Positions 34,801-46,800 of a stretch of 64,000 bases of DNA are shown piece by piece. Below the pieces are notes generated by a model. That model was not told where the DNA came from. It ran no database searches and saw only the letters and a program-made list of their open reading frames with translations. The first letter of the stretch is position 1, and each line of letters opens with the position of its first letter. The DNA lies in assembly GCA_947568835.1 (NCBI GenBank), contig OX387609.1, positions 16,761,208-16,825,207 of the forward strand, written 5' to 3'. This DNA is from Protonemura montana. Its lineage: Eukaryota > Arthropoda > Insecta > Plecoptera > Nemouridae. Position numbers and translations under genes: made by a program.

Positions 34801-37800
34801 TGTTCGGGAGAGAGGTTGGAGGGATGAAAGTTAAGCAACACTGCGCTGGGTCAGGTATTGGATGGGTGACCATCATACACATGACCAGATCTGTTTGGGA
34901 GTGAGGTTGGAGGGATGAAAGTTAAGCAACACTGCGCTGGGTCAGGTATTGGATGGGTGACCATCATACACATGACCAGTTCTGTTCGGGAGAGAGGTTG
35001 GAGGGATGAAAGTTAAGCTTCGCTGCTCTGGGTCAGGTATTGGATGGGTGGCCATCATACACATGACCAGTTTTGTTCGGGAGAGAGGTTGGAGGGATGA
35101 AAGTTAAGCAACACTGCGCTGGGTCAGGTATTTTATTTTTATTTTATTTTTTATTTAAGTCAAAAAGTTCTCATACTGTAGGCATACCTATGCAGCAGAA
35201 CGCACAGACTATTTTTAAGAATTAAAACTAAGTACTATACTAAAACACAATGACATACAATGTTGACATTCTTATGAACTAATAATAATAATAATAAAGA
35301 TAGTAATAATAATAATACTACTGATATAATAATGATAAAAATAAAAACGAGAATAATGATAGAAATAACAACACTTTTTTACAACTTTATATTTGGACAT
35401 CTAATTGCTGATTTGAATTCGTCCACAGTATAAAACACATTTTTTACGAGGAAATTTTTTAATCTAGATTTGAACTTATTTACAGCTAATTGTTTAATAT
35501 CTTTAGGTAATAGATTAAATAAAAGAAGGCCTGTCGGTTTCACTTGTTTTTTTAATACAGTTAATTTTTCTCGAGGTAGTTTGAAGTTGTTTTTATTTCT
35601 AGTCCTATGGTTATGGTCATGTGCAGAAAAATGGTCCTGATTATTTTTTATAAAGGTTAGAAGTTGATAAATGAAAAGATTAGGCATTGTCATTATCTGT
35701 AGTAATTCCAAATATTTGCTACAGGATTTTTTAGGTTTTAAAATTAGCATAGTACGGATTACTTTTTTTTGGAGTGTGAATATTTTTTTGTGATTTTGAG
35801 AATTACCCCAGAACATTATACCATATCTCATATGGGACTCAAATAGGCCATGGTAAGTCATTTTAAGGGTTTGTTTAGGAACTATTTTTTTGAGTATTCG
35901 GATTGCATAAATTTGTTTAGAGAGTTTATTTTGAAGTGATTCTATTTGGTGTTTGCAGTTTAGTTGCTCATCTATTTCTATTCCTAAAAATGGTGCCCGG
36001 TCAGTTATTTCAATATTTTCCCCATTTGCCGTTACCACAGGTAAAGGTTGGGATAGGGAAATATTACCTTTTATTTTGAATTTTATAGTCTGAGTTTTTT
36101 TTAGAGTTTAGGGTTAATTGATTATATTTAAGCCACTCGCAGAGTTCCTCCATTGCTTTAGTAGCTTTATCCTCCGTATTTTTTAATAGCTGATCGGCAA
36201 CTAAAAGACTAGTGTCGTCAGCAAACATTGTTAATTTAGCGTTAGTTAAATTTATAGGTAAATCATTAATATAAATAAGGAACAATAGGGGGCCCAGAGT
36301 ACTCCCTTGGGGGATTCCTTGAACAATAGTTAATTCGTTAGAGTAAAAGTTTTTGATTGTATTATTAGAGTCTACACCATTTATAATTACTGACTGTTTT
36401 CTGTTACTTAGATAAGATTTAAACCAATTGTTAGCTGTTCCTCTAATTCCATAATGGTATAGTTTTAATAATAATAATTCGTGGTTGACACAGTCAAAAG
36501 CTTTACTTAAGTCACATAGAATCCCAATTACTTGATTTTTTTCACTTAATGCCATAGTCACGTCTTCCATAAAATTAAAAATTGCTGTTTCAGTAGACTT
36601 ATTTTTTAAAAATCCATGCTGTTCATTAGTAAGTATATTAAATTTTGTTATGAATCCTATAAGACGTTTAAACATTAGTTTTTCTAGTATTTTTGAAAAC
36701 GGATTTAGTAGTGAGATCGGCCTGTAGTTACCAATAACGTTTTTCGCTCCTTTTTTATGCAGCGGGAGGACTTTGGCAATTTTAAATAAATCAGGGAACG
36801 TTCCAGTCGCAAATGACTCATTACAAATTTGAAGTATTGGTTCTAAAAGGTATGGAGAGAAATTTTTTATTATTTTAGATGGTAGATCATTAAGTCCCGA
36901 TGTATTTTTTTGTTCATTTATAATTTGTCTTACCTCCGTATACGTAGCAGGAAACAAGAACATTGATTGTTTATTTGCGGGATACTTCTGAACTTTAATA
37001 ATCGCTTGTTTTGGATCAAATTTAGGTATGCTGCTATCAAGTTTCGCACAGGTTGATAAAATATTCATTAAATTCATTTGCAATTTCTGTTGGTGTATTT
37101 AGTATTTTTCCATTGATTGTTATTTCTGTAATCCTACTATTAGTTCTAGTTGTTCTACCTATTTCTTTATTTACTAAATTCCAAGAGGTTTTCATGATAT
37201 TTTTAGATTGTTTCAATTCCTTGTGAATGTGTTGTCTCTTGGCTGTTTTAATTGTTTTCCTTAGGACGCATGAGTATGTTTTAACATGACGACTCCAGAC
37301 CGAGCTATTGACTTCTTTTCCTATAATTATTAGGCTTCGTTTGTGTTTGCAAGAATTTCTGATACCTTTTGTGATCCATGCGTTTCTTCTACGTATATTA
37401 GGATGAAGTCTCCTGAGTGGATAAGCTTTATTGAAGCTAGAATTAAGGACATTTGAAAAATGATAAGTTTTATTGTTCACATTATCCCGTTGAGTCACTG
37501 TATCCCAACTTTCGTTCATCATAAGTGCTGCCATCTTTTTATCATTAAAAGCAAGGTAAAACCGTTTCTCAATGTAATTAATAGGCTCCCTAAAAACGTC
37601 ATTGTTATCATTTGAATTTAAAACGTCCAGTGAAAGAATAATTGCTTTATGGTCAGACAGTCCATTTTCTTTAACTTTGAGTTCTAAATTTGTTAGTTCC
37701 AGGTTCGTTAAAATATTGTCTATACAGGTAGCCGAAGAATACGTGACTCTAGTTGGTTGATTAATAGTTAGTTTGATATTAAAAGAGTTTAAAAGTGAGC

Positions 37801-40800
37801 GTAACTTATGTTTGTTTTGACAGTTTCCAAGCATATTCAGATAGATATCTGTACTGATTAGAATTTTTCTTGTTTTATTCTCCTGCGTTATCATGGTTAA
37901 TAACACTTCAAGTTTATTTATAAATTTTTTAAAGCAAGCACTAGGTGATCGGTAGATGCATAGAATAACTGTATTCAGTTTCTCGAGCTCGATTGCTGAA
38001 CACTCAAAGACTTTTCTTCGCTCAATCTTACAATATCCAGTCTAGTTGAAAATTCAATCTTATCTCTAACAAAAATACAAGTTCCTCCATGAGAGTAAAT
38101 TTCTCGTGAGAATATTGATGCAAGTTTAAAGTTTGGTAAGACAATGCAATCTGCTTCATTCTTTTTTAGCCAAATGCTCTGTCAAAGTGATAATATTTAC
38201 ATCTAAGTTTAAATCATTGATTGCTTTATCTAATTCATTAATTTTAGAACGAATCGAACGGATATTTTGATAAAATATTGTGATACGGGATTTGGTTTTG
38301 CTTACATTACTATTTGATGGAAAATCGCTATTTGTGTCGTCGTAGTTTGTCCACTGTGTACCTGCTAGCGTACCTTTTCCACCAGGCCGGCGCTCAATTG
38401 TTATGGATTCACTCACACCTGTACATACGTCTTTGATGAGCGCGCTATTTCAGCTGGAGATGTCCTAGCGTGGTACCTGCTGCTGCGAGATAACGGTTGT
38501 CTGCAGCGAGCTGTCAGTCGTCTTCGCCTCTCTGATTCTTTGACTTTGTCTTGTCAGGTTATTGATACAGGAAACTGGGCCCAGCTGGGGTGGCTTGGGT
38601 TGGTAGGCTGGCCTGATCTTGGTTTCGCGGCTACTACGTTCACAGCTGCTATTGTAGCTGCTGCTGCTGATGATGGCTGCGTCTGCTGCTGATGTTGTCG
38701 GTAGCTGCTGTATCTGCTGCTGCTGATGATATTGATGAGGTGGCTGTTGATACTGCTGCAGGAGTTGCTGCTGCTGCGGCTGCGGCTGGTGATGTTGCTG
38801 CTGCGGTTGTTGCTGTTGCTGTTGGTGCTGAGGCTGCTGCGGTTGTTGCTGTTGCTGTTGGTGCTGAGGCTGCTGCGGTTGTTGCTGTTGCTATTGGTGC
38901 TGAGGCTGCTGCGGTTGTTGCTGTAGCTGTTGTGGTTGGTGCTGAGGCTGCTGCGGTTGGTGCTGTAGCTGTTGTGGTTGTTGCTGTAGCTGTTGTGGTT
39001 GGTGCTGAGGCTGCTGCGGTTGGTGCTGTAGCTGTTGTGGTTGTTGCTGTAGCTGTTGTGGTTGTTGCTGTAGCTGTTGTGGTTGGTGCTGAGGCTGCTG
39101 CGGTTGGTGCTGTAGCTGTTGTGGTTGTTGCTGTAGCTGTTGTGGTTGGTGCTGAGGCTGCTGCGGTTGGTGCTGTAGCTGTTGTGGTTGGTGCTGAGGC
39201 TGCTGCGGTTGTTGCTGTAGCTGTTGTGGTTGGTGCTGAGGCTGCTGCGGTTGGTGCTGTAGCTGTTGTGGTTGTTGCTGTAGCTGTTGTGGTTGGTGCT
39301 GAGGCTGCTGCGGTTGGTGCTGTAGCTGTTGTGGTTGTTGCTGTAGCTGTTGTGGTTGTTGCTGTAGCTGTTGTGGTTGGTGCTGAGGCTGCTGCGGTTG
39401 GTGCTGTAGCTGTTGTGGTTGTTGCTGTAGCTGTTGTGGTTGGTGCTGTAGCTGTTGTGGTTGGTGCTGAGGCTGCTGCGGTTGTTGCTGTAGCTGTTGT
39501 GGTTGGTGCTGAGGCTGCTGCGGTTGTTGCTGTAGCTGTTGTGGTTGGTGCTGAGGCTGCTGCGGTTGGTGCTGTAGCTGTTGTGGTTGTTGCTGTAGCT
39601 GTTGTGGTTGGTGCTGAGGCTGCTGCGGTTGGTGCTGTAGCTGTTGTGGTTGGTGCTGAGGCTGCTGCGGTTGTTGCTGTTGCTGTTGGTGTTGCTGTTG
39701 GTGCTGAGGCTGCTGCGGTTGGTGCTGTAGCTGTTGTGGTTGTTGCTGTAGCTGTTGTGGTTGGTGCTGAGGCTGCTGCGGTTGGTGCTGTAGCTGTTGC
39801 GGTTGTTGCTGTAGCTGTTGTGGTTGGTGCTGAGGCTGCTGCGGTTGTTGCTGTAGCTGTTGTGGTTGGTGCTGAGGCTGCTGCGGTTGGTGCTGTAGCT
39901 GTTGTGGTTGTTGCTGTAGCTGTTGCGGTTGGTGCTGTAGCTGTTGTGGTTGGTGCTGAGGCTGCTGCGGTTGGTGCTGTAGCTGTTGTGGTTGTTGCTG
40001 TAGCTGTTGTGGTTGTTGCTGTAGCTGTTGTGGTTGGTGCTGAGGCTGCTGCTGGTGATGTTGCTGCTGCGGTTGTAGCTGTTGTGGTTGGTGCTGAGGC
40101 TGCTGGTGATGTTGCTGCTGCGGTTGGTGCTGTAGATGTTGTGGTTGGTGCTGAGGCTGCTGCGGTTGTTGCTGTTGCTGTTGGTGCTGAGGCTGCTGCG
40201 GTTGTTGCTGTTGCTGTTGGTGCTGAGGCTGCTGCGGTTGGTGCTGTAGCTGTTGTGGTTGGTGCTGAGGCTGCTGCGGTTGTTGCTGTTGCTGTTGGTG
40301 TTGCTGTTGGTGCTGAGGCTGCTGCGGTTGGTGCTGTAGCTGTTGTGGTTGGTGCTGAGGCTGCTGCGGTTGGTGCTGTAGCTGTTGTGGTTGGTGCTGA
40401 GGCTGCTGCGGTTGTTGCTGTTGCTGTTGCTGTTGCTGTTAGTGCTGAGGCTGCTGCGGTTGGTGCTGTAGCTGTTGTGGTTGGTGCTGAGGCTGCTGCG
40501 GTTGGTGCTGTAGCTGTTGTGGTTGGTGCTGAGGCTGCTGCGGTTGTTGCTGTTGCTGTTGGTGCTGAGGCTGCTGCGGTTGGTGCTGTAGCTGTTGTAA
40601 TTGGTGCTGAGGCTGCTGCGGTTGTTGCTGTTGCTGTTGGTGCTGAGGCTGCTGCGGTTGTAGCTGTTGTGGTTGGTGCTGAGGCTGCTGCGGTTGGTGC
40701 TGTAGCTGTTGTAATTGGTGCTGAGGCTGCTGCGGTTGGTGCTGTAGATGTTGTGGTTGGTGCTGAGGCTGCTGCGGTTGTTGCTGTTGCTGTTGGTGCT

Positions 40801-43800
40801 GAGGCTGCTGCGGTTGTTGCTGTTGCTGTTGGTGCTGAGGCTGCTGCGGTTGGTGCTGTAGCTGTTGTGGTTGGTGCTGAGGCTGCTGCTGGTGATGTTG
40901 CTGCTGCGGTTGTTGCTGTAGCTGTTGTGGTTGGTGCTGAGGCTGCTGCTGCTGTTGAAGTCGACGGCTTCTGCTGTTGTTGGCTGCAATTGTTGTCATC
41001 TGCTGTTTCTTTGTGTCGTCGCGTTCTTGATAGGCTGGCACAATTTGTCTCGAGTCCGCATCCACACAAAAGACTTTCCCGTTTACTTTTAATTTGTCAA
41101 ATGTTACTACCGCATCATGGTTATCTGCGCGGGCGGCCACCATTTCAGTTATAAGGATCCTCCTGTCTTCTAACACTCGTTGAGAAAAGTCTTCATGGAT
41201 AAAAAATTCACTGCGTTTCAGAAGTTTTTTGCTTCTAAACACTTGATCACGTTTTTTAAAACTTCTAAACTTAACAACAATCGCTCGTGGATGGCTTGAT
41301 CTGTTTATTCGGTGGGATCTCTCGATATCGTCAGGCGATATTTCTACATTCAACATTTCCCAAGCAAAGTTAATTATCAAATTCTCACAGTCGATCCACG
41401 TTTCTTTTCCGTTTCCTTCGTTCAGTCCTCGAAACACAAGGTTATTCCTACGGCTTTGGTTCTCCAGATAATCCTCTTTTTTAGAGATCACTATTAGTTT
41501 ATTTGTTAAGTCAGAATTTTGCGACGTTAAAGATTGAATTGTGACTTCCATATCGTTTATCTTTGTTTCCAAAAAATTCACTTTCGATTCTACACTCGAC
41601 AGTTTAGAATGTATCTCCAGCACATTAACTTCAACTGAGTCCAATTTTTCCACAACTGAGTCCAATTTTTCTACTTTAGCCATTATGGCATCGAGCTTAT
41701 CGTCGGTAGTTGAAGTAGGACCCGGGTTTAATTCTACGCACCCGATTATTAATAATATCGCGATAACTGCTGCGCACAAAACACTATTCACTGTACACAC
41801 TGATTCTCCGTCGCTAGCTATCGTTGCCCGGCGAGACACACGCACTTTGCCGGCCTACGAGCCGATCCTAGCCCGCCAGCTTACGACGTCAATCATTGCT
41901 GGAATTTCAAAATAGCTCCTACCTGGACAACCACCCTCGATCGCTGGGCCATCATACACATGACCAGTTCTGTTCGGTAGAGGTTGGAGGGATGAAAGTT
42001 AAGCAACACTGCGCTGGGTCAGGTATTGGATGGGTGGCCATCATACACATGACCAGTTCTGTTCAGGAGAGAGGTTGGAGGGATGAAAGTTAAGCAACAC
42101 TGCGCTGGGTCAGGTATTGGATGGGTGACCATCATACACATGACCAGTTCTGTTCAGGAGAGAGGTTGGAGGGATGAAAGTTAAGCAACACTGCGCTGGG
42201 TCAGGTATTGGATGGGTGACCATCATACACATGACCAGTTCTGTTTGGGAGAGAGGTTGGAGGGATGAAAGTTAAGCAACACTGCACTGGGTCAGGTATT
42301 GGATGGGTGACCATCATACACATGACCAGTTCTGTTTGGGAGAGAGGTTGGAGGGATGAAAGTTAAGCAACACTGCACTGGGTCAGGTATTGGATGGGTG
42401 ACCATCATACACATGACCAGTTCTGTTCGGGAGAGAGGTTGGAGGGATGAAAGTTAAGCAACACTGCGCTGGGTCAGGTATTGGATGGGTGGCCATCATA
42501 CACATGACCAGTTCTGTTCGGGAGAGAGGTTGGAGGGATCTCGGAGCTACCAACCTTGCGGCCTGGGCTCGGCTAATCCATCTTCCAGCGTAGGCAGGAT
42601 GTAGCAGATGAGAGATCCAACCAGGATCAGGAAGACTCCTACCGTCATGAACGGGACCATGAATCCACCAAGCTGTGAGAAGAACAGTTGAGTTTCACTT
42701 GGAAGTTGAGGCAAGATTATTGATTATTGGTGATAAAGAAGGCCGTTTGATTTGACATGTTAAGAGCAAAAAACAAGAAAAACAGAGTAGAATCGTTGAC
42801 TACGTCACGCCAGTGACTGGATTGGCAACTGTCCTTCTGAAGGACAATTGAAGGCAGGTTAAAGAGGGCTGTGTTTGTGACTTACCGTGAAGAGCAGAGC
42901 CCCGACAGTTGGTCCGATGATGTAGCCGAGACCATAGAGGACTTCAAGAGTTGCCTTGAAACAACAACTTAAGTCATCAAACTTACCAATGTTCAACGCT
43001 GCAGCAGCGCGGAAACATTGAGGTTGTTAGTCAGGGAGATGGAAGGGCAAGACAGACAAAACTAAACTGCAAATACTGCCATCTATCAGAAGAAGTTATA
43101 AGTTTGTAAGCGAGTGTAGCCCAAGTGTTTCATCGTTGTGTGCAGGTTCTAGGTAGAGAAACAATGTCAATGTTACAGTCTCTGCGTGAAAGATGGCCGC
43201 CAAATGACTACCTTACCGACAAAAATGCAGAGTACCGGAACATCACGTTAAGTGGAGCCACTGTCGTGTGAAATTTTAATTTCGATATTTCTCGTAGGTT
43301 ACTCACTTTTTAATATCGTTACGTGTATATCAATTGTTGAGGTAAACATTGATGGAGATTTTCTAAGCATGAAAAGTTTCAAAAGTGAGTTAACCTACGA
43401 GAAATATCAAAATTTAAATTTCATACGACAGTGGCTCCACTTAACGTGATGTTCCGGTACTCTGCATTTTTGTCGGTAAGGCAGTCATTTGGCGGCCATC
43501 TTTCACGCAGAGACTGTAACATTGACGTTGAAACTCTACCTAGAACCTGCACTCAACGGTTTCACGTTGAAATATCTGTGAGAGTTTGATCTGTGACCCT
43601 GGGCTAAAGTTGACAAGCAATAAAATGATGCGCTATTGAATAAAGCAACTCCAGGTGTTGAACTGGGTGATGCAGACTTACAAAGGTTGTGGCCATGCGT
43701 CCCGGGAACTCGCTGGCGATGATAGAGAACGAAGCAGTGACCGCCGCAGAGGCACCGAGACTCTCGACAATTCGCACGGCAAACGAGAGTCCGATAAAAC

Positions 43801-46800
43801 CGGCGTGGGTGTCAATCAAATGCAGCAAACTGCCAGATAACGGAGATAATACAGGAACAGTTGACAAGCGTTCTGTGTTCACGTTTCATAACTTACCCGA
43901 ACAGAATAGAACTGACGCCAGTCACAAAAATACCCGTCCGAAGGAGGAACACAGCTCCCAGCGTGTCCATCTGCAAAGTTAAGCCAGTACTTTATTCACA
44001 TCTTCAGCGTAGCCACTGCAACCTGGCGGTAGAATTCTAAACTCACGTATTTCCCGAACACAGGGCTGCTGATGAACGCCACAATCTCGAAGATACCAAA
44101 CACAAGTCCATACTCCGTCGCCGTCGCCCCCTTGGACTCGGCCTGGTGAACACATATAAGATCAGAACCCTGCCACCATGTCCCATGTCCCAGCCTTGCC
44201 TGGACCCTGCCACCATGTCCCATGTCCAAGCCTTGTCTGGACCCTGCCCCCATGTCCCATGTCCCAGCCTTGCCTGGACCCTGCCCCCATGTCCCATGTC
44301 CCATGTCCAAGCCTTGTCTGGCCCCTGCCCCCATGTCCCATGTCCCAGCCTTGTCTGGACCTAGCCCCCATGTCCCATGTTCCAGCCTTGCCTGGACCCT
44401 GCCACCATGTCCCATGTCCAAGCCTTGTCTAGACCCTGCCCCCATGTCCCATGTCCCAGCCTTGCCTGGACCCTGCCCCCATGTCCCATGTCCCATGTCC
44501 AAGCCTTGTCTGGACCCTGCCCCCATGTCCCATGTCCCAGCCTTGCCTGGACCTAGCCCCCATGTCCCATGTTCCAGCCTTGCCTGGACCCTGCCACCAT
44601 GTCCCATGTCCCAGCCTTGCCTGGACCCTGCCCCCATGTCCCAAGTCCCAGCCTTGTCTAGACCCTGCCCCCATGTCCCATGTCCCAGCCTTGCCTGGAC
44701 CCTGCCCCCATGTCCCATGTCCCATGTCCAAGCCTTGTCTGGACCCTGCCCCCATGTCCCATGTCCCATGTTCCAGCCTTGCCTGGACCCTGCCAACATG
44801 TCCCATGTCCAAGCCTTGTCTAGACCCTACCCCCATGTCCCATGTCCCAGCCTTGCCTGGACCCTGCCACCATGTCCCATGTCCAAGCCTTGTCTGGACC
44901 CTGCCCCCATGTCCCATGTCCCAGCCTTGCCAGGACCCTGCCCCCATGTCCCATGTCCCATGTCCCAGCCTTGCCTGGACCTAGCCCCCATGTCCCATGT
45001 CCCATGTTCCAGCCTTGTCTGGACCCTGCCCCCATGTCCCCATGTCCCATGTCCCAGCCTTGCCTGGACCCTGCCCTCATGTCCCATGTCTAAGCCTTGC
45101 CTGGACCCTGCCCCCATGTCCCATGTCCCAGCCTTGCCTGGACCCTGCCCCCATGTCCCATGTCCCAGCCTTGCCTGGACCCTGCCCCCTGCCCCAATGT
45201 CCCATGTCCCATGTCCCATGTCCCAGCCTTGCCAGGAGGTCGTGGGGTTTGAACCACATCATGGCTGTGTTTACATAATAAATGGACCGGATTACAGCAG
45301 CACATGAAGTCGAGTCAACTGAAACTTGATCTTTGTTTTCATCTCAGATTGTTTGGTTGCTATGGAAACAAATGCGTCATACTTTTATATCCAATGCGGC
45401 ACAAGGTTCTTGCAGCACAGGGTTAAAGTCCCCGCCCCGCTCCGGGCATCGAACTATTATCCCCTATCATTCACAGATGATCTCCCCGAATATAAAAACA
45501 AAATGAGATTTTGATAACAGTTTTAAATGCTGTTTTCTTCTCTGCAGCGATTGATTAGCGCGGATGATTTGTTCACCATGAATTACTGCATCAAGTGCAT
45601 GGGTTCCTTGTGTCGCAACGCGGGAGTGTTTTAATCAAGCTTAGAAAGCAATTAGTTTCCCTCGCCAAACAGCTGACTATCAGAAGACTCGATGCGTTCA
45701 ACTGGCAGTGCACCAGAATCAGATGCATTTATTTGTCAAGGTAGACACGACGTGCATTCATTAGCCGCAGCGTGAAGCGCTGAAAGTATTGTAGGTGGCG
45801 CTGTTGAGGGACATAGAAGCCGTTTAAAGCAAGATCATCTGATACCATGTCCCATGAAATCCACACCCGCACAGGGGGCAGCACTGGGCCTTCCTATGGC
45901 TTACTGCGGGACATGGCAGGCAAAAATACCACACTAGAAGTTGGCGAGGGTAGGACGGACCGTCACCCTTTGACAGCTTAATGTCACCCCCGCCTCCTTG
46001 AGCAGCACGTTATTAGCTAGTCTTCTTAGCTCCGCCCCTAATTGCTTTTCTGTTTTTGACCCCCACAAATATTTCCACAAATAAACGAACACAATCTTTA
46101 GTCAAGGTCGGGAGAGTGAAAGTTCTTGGCTTCCATGAATTTATAAACAAAACGAGGTAAAGAATCGAGTGCTGTTGCTGTCTCCTAGCCAAGGAAACCA
46201 CTACAATATTAAGTTGCACGTTATAAAAGATAAACTCAATGTAGTACAAGAATGTTCCGCTTCGATCCCAAGTAACAAATGATTCAGCGTCCCTGCTGAA
46301 ATTACCACGACTTTATCACGATTAGTGAAAAGTGTTGTTAACTTTTGATAATAATTTCCCGCAGTCCTTGAAACCTGAGAACCTTGATGCAGCTTACTTT
46401 TTATAAATCATCCATTTTGTAATTAACTTGACATATCTTTATCAGAATTATTATCAATTTGACGTGTGACATTGCGTATCACAATTCAAACCAGTTCACC
46501 CCGCACTATCTTAAGTGATTGCAAATCTTGGATAAATGTATAACATAAAGAAATGTCTGTTATTTATGTTGGCAATATTCAAGATAATTAATACACATTT
46601 ATTGCACTTTGCTGCTAATATCAAAATGTACAACATTTCTCCTTGCAATTGCAGCAAGTGACAGTCGCTGTTTAAGACACCACCCACCAGAGGGTGCTAA
46701 GTTTATATCTTAGAAAGTACACAACCTAAATAATTAAGTCCACTTAATTTGATGAAATGAAACATATTATCTTTACACTTGCAAGCAAACTGAGTATTTT

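Larger units (their letters stand above)
35131..41945 (-). mobile_element. Decayed CR1/L2-like non-LTR retrotransposon, about 6.8 kb
   Basis: Oriented on the - strand with a short 5' UTR at about 41945, ORF1, an apurinic endonuclease domain, a reverse transcriptase and a TAAAA-rich 3' tail (35131-35157). It lies inside a 5S-like array, whose halves resume on both sides. Near-full length, but ORF2 is broken by several frameshifts, at least two of them in A-runs, and ORF1 has a stop within an expanded repeat. Clade assignment (Jockey/CR1/L2 group) rests on domain order and RT motifs and is not certain. Confidence 0.9.
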
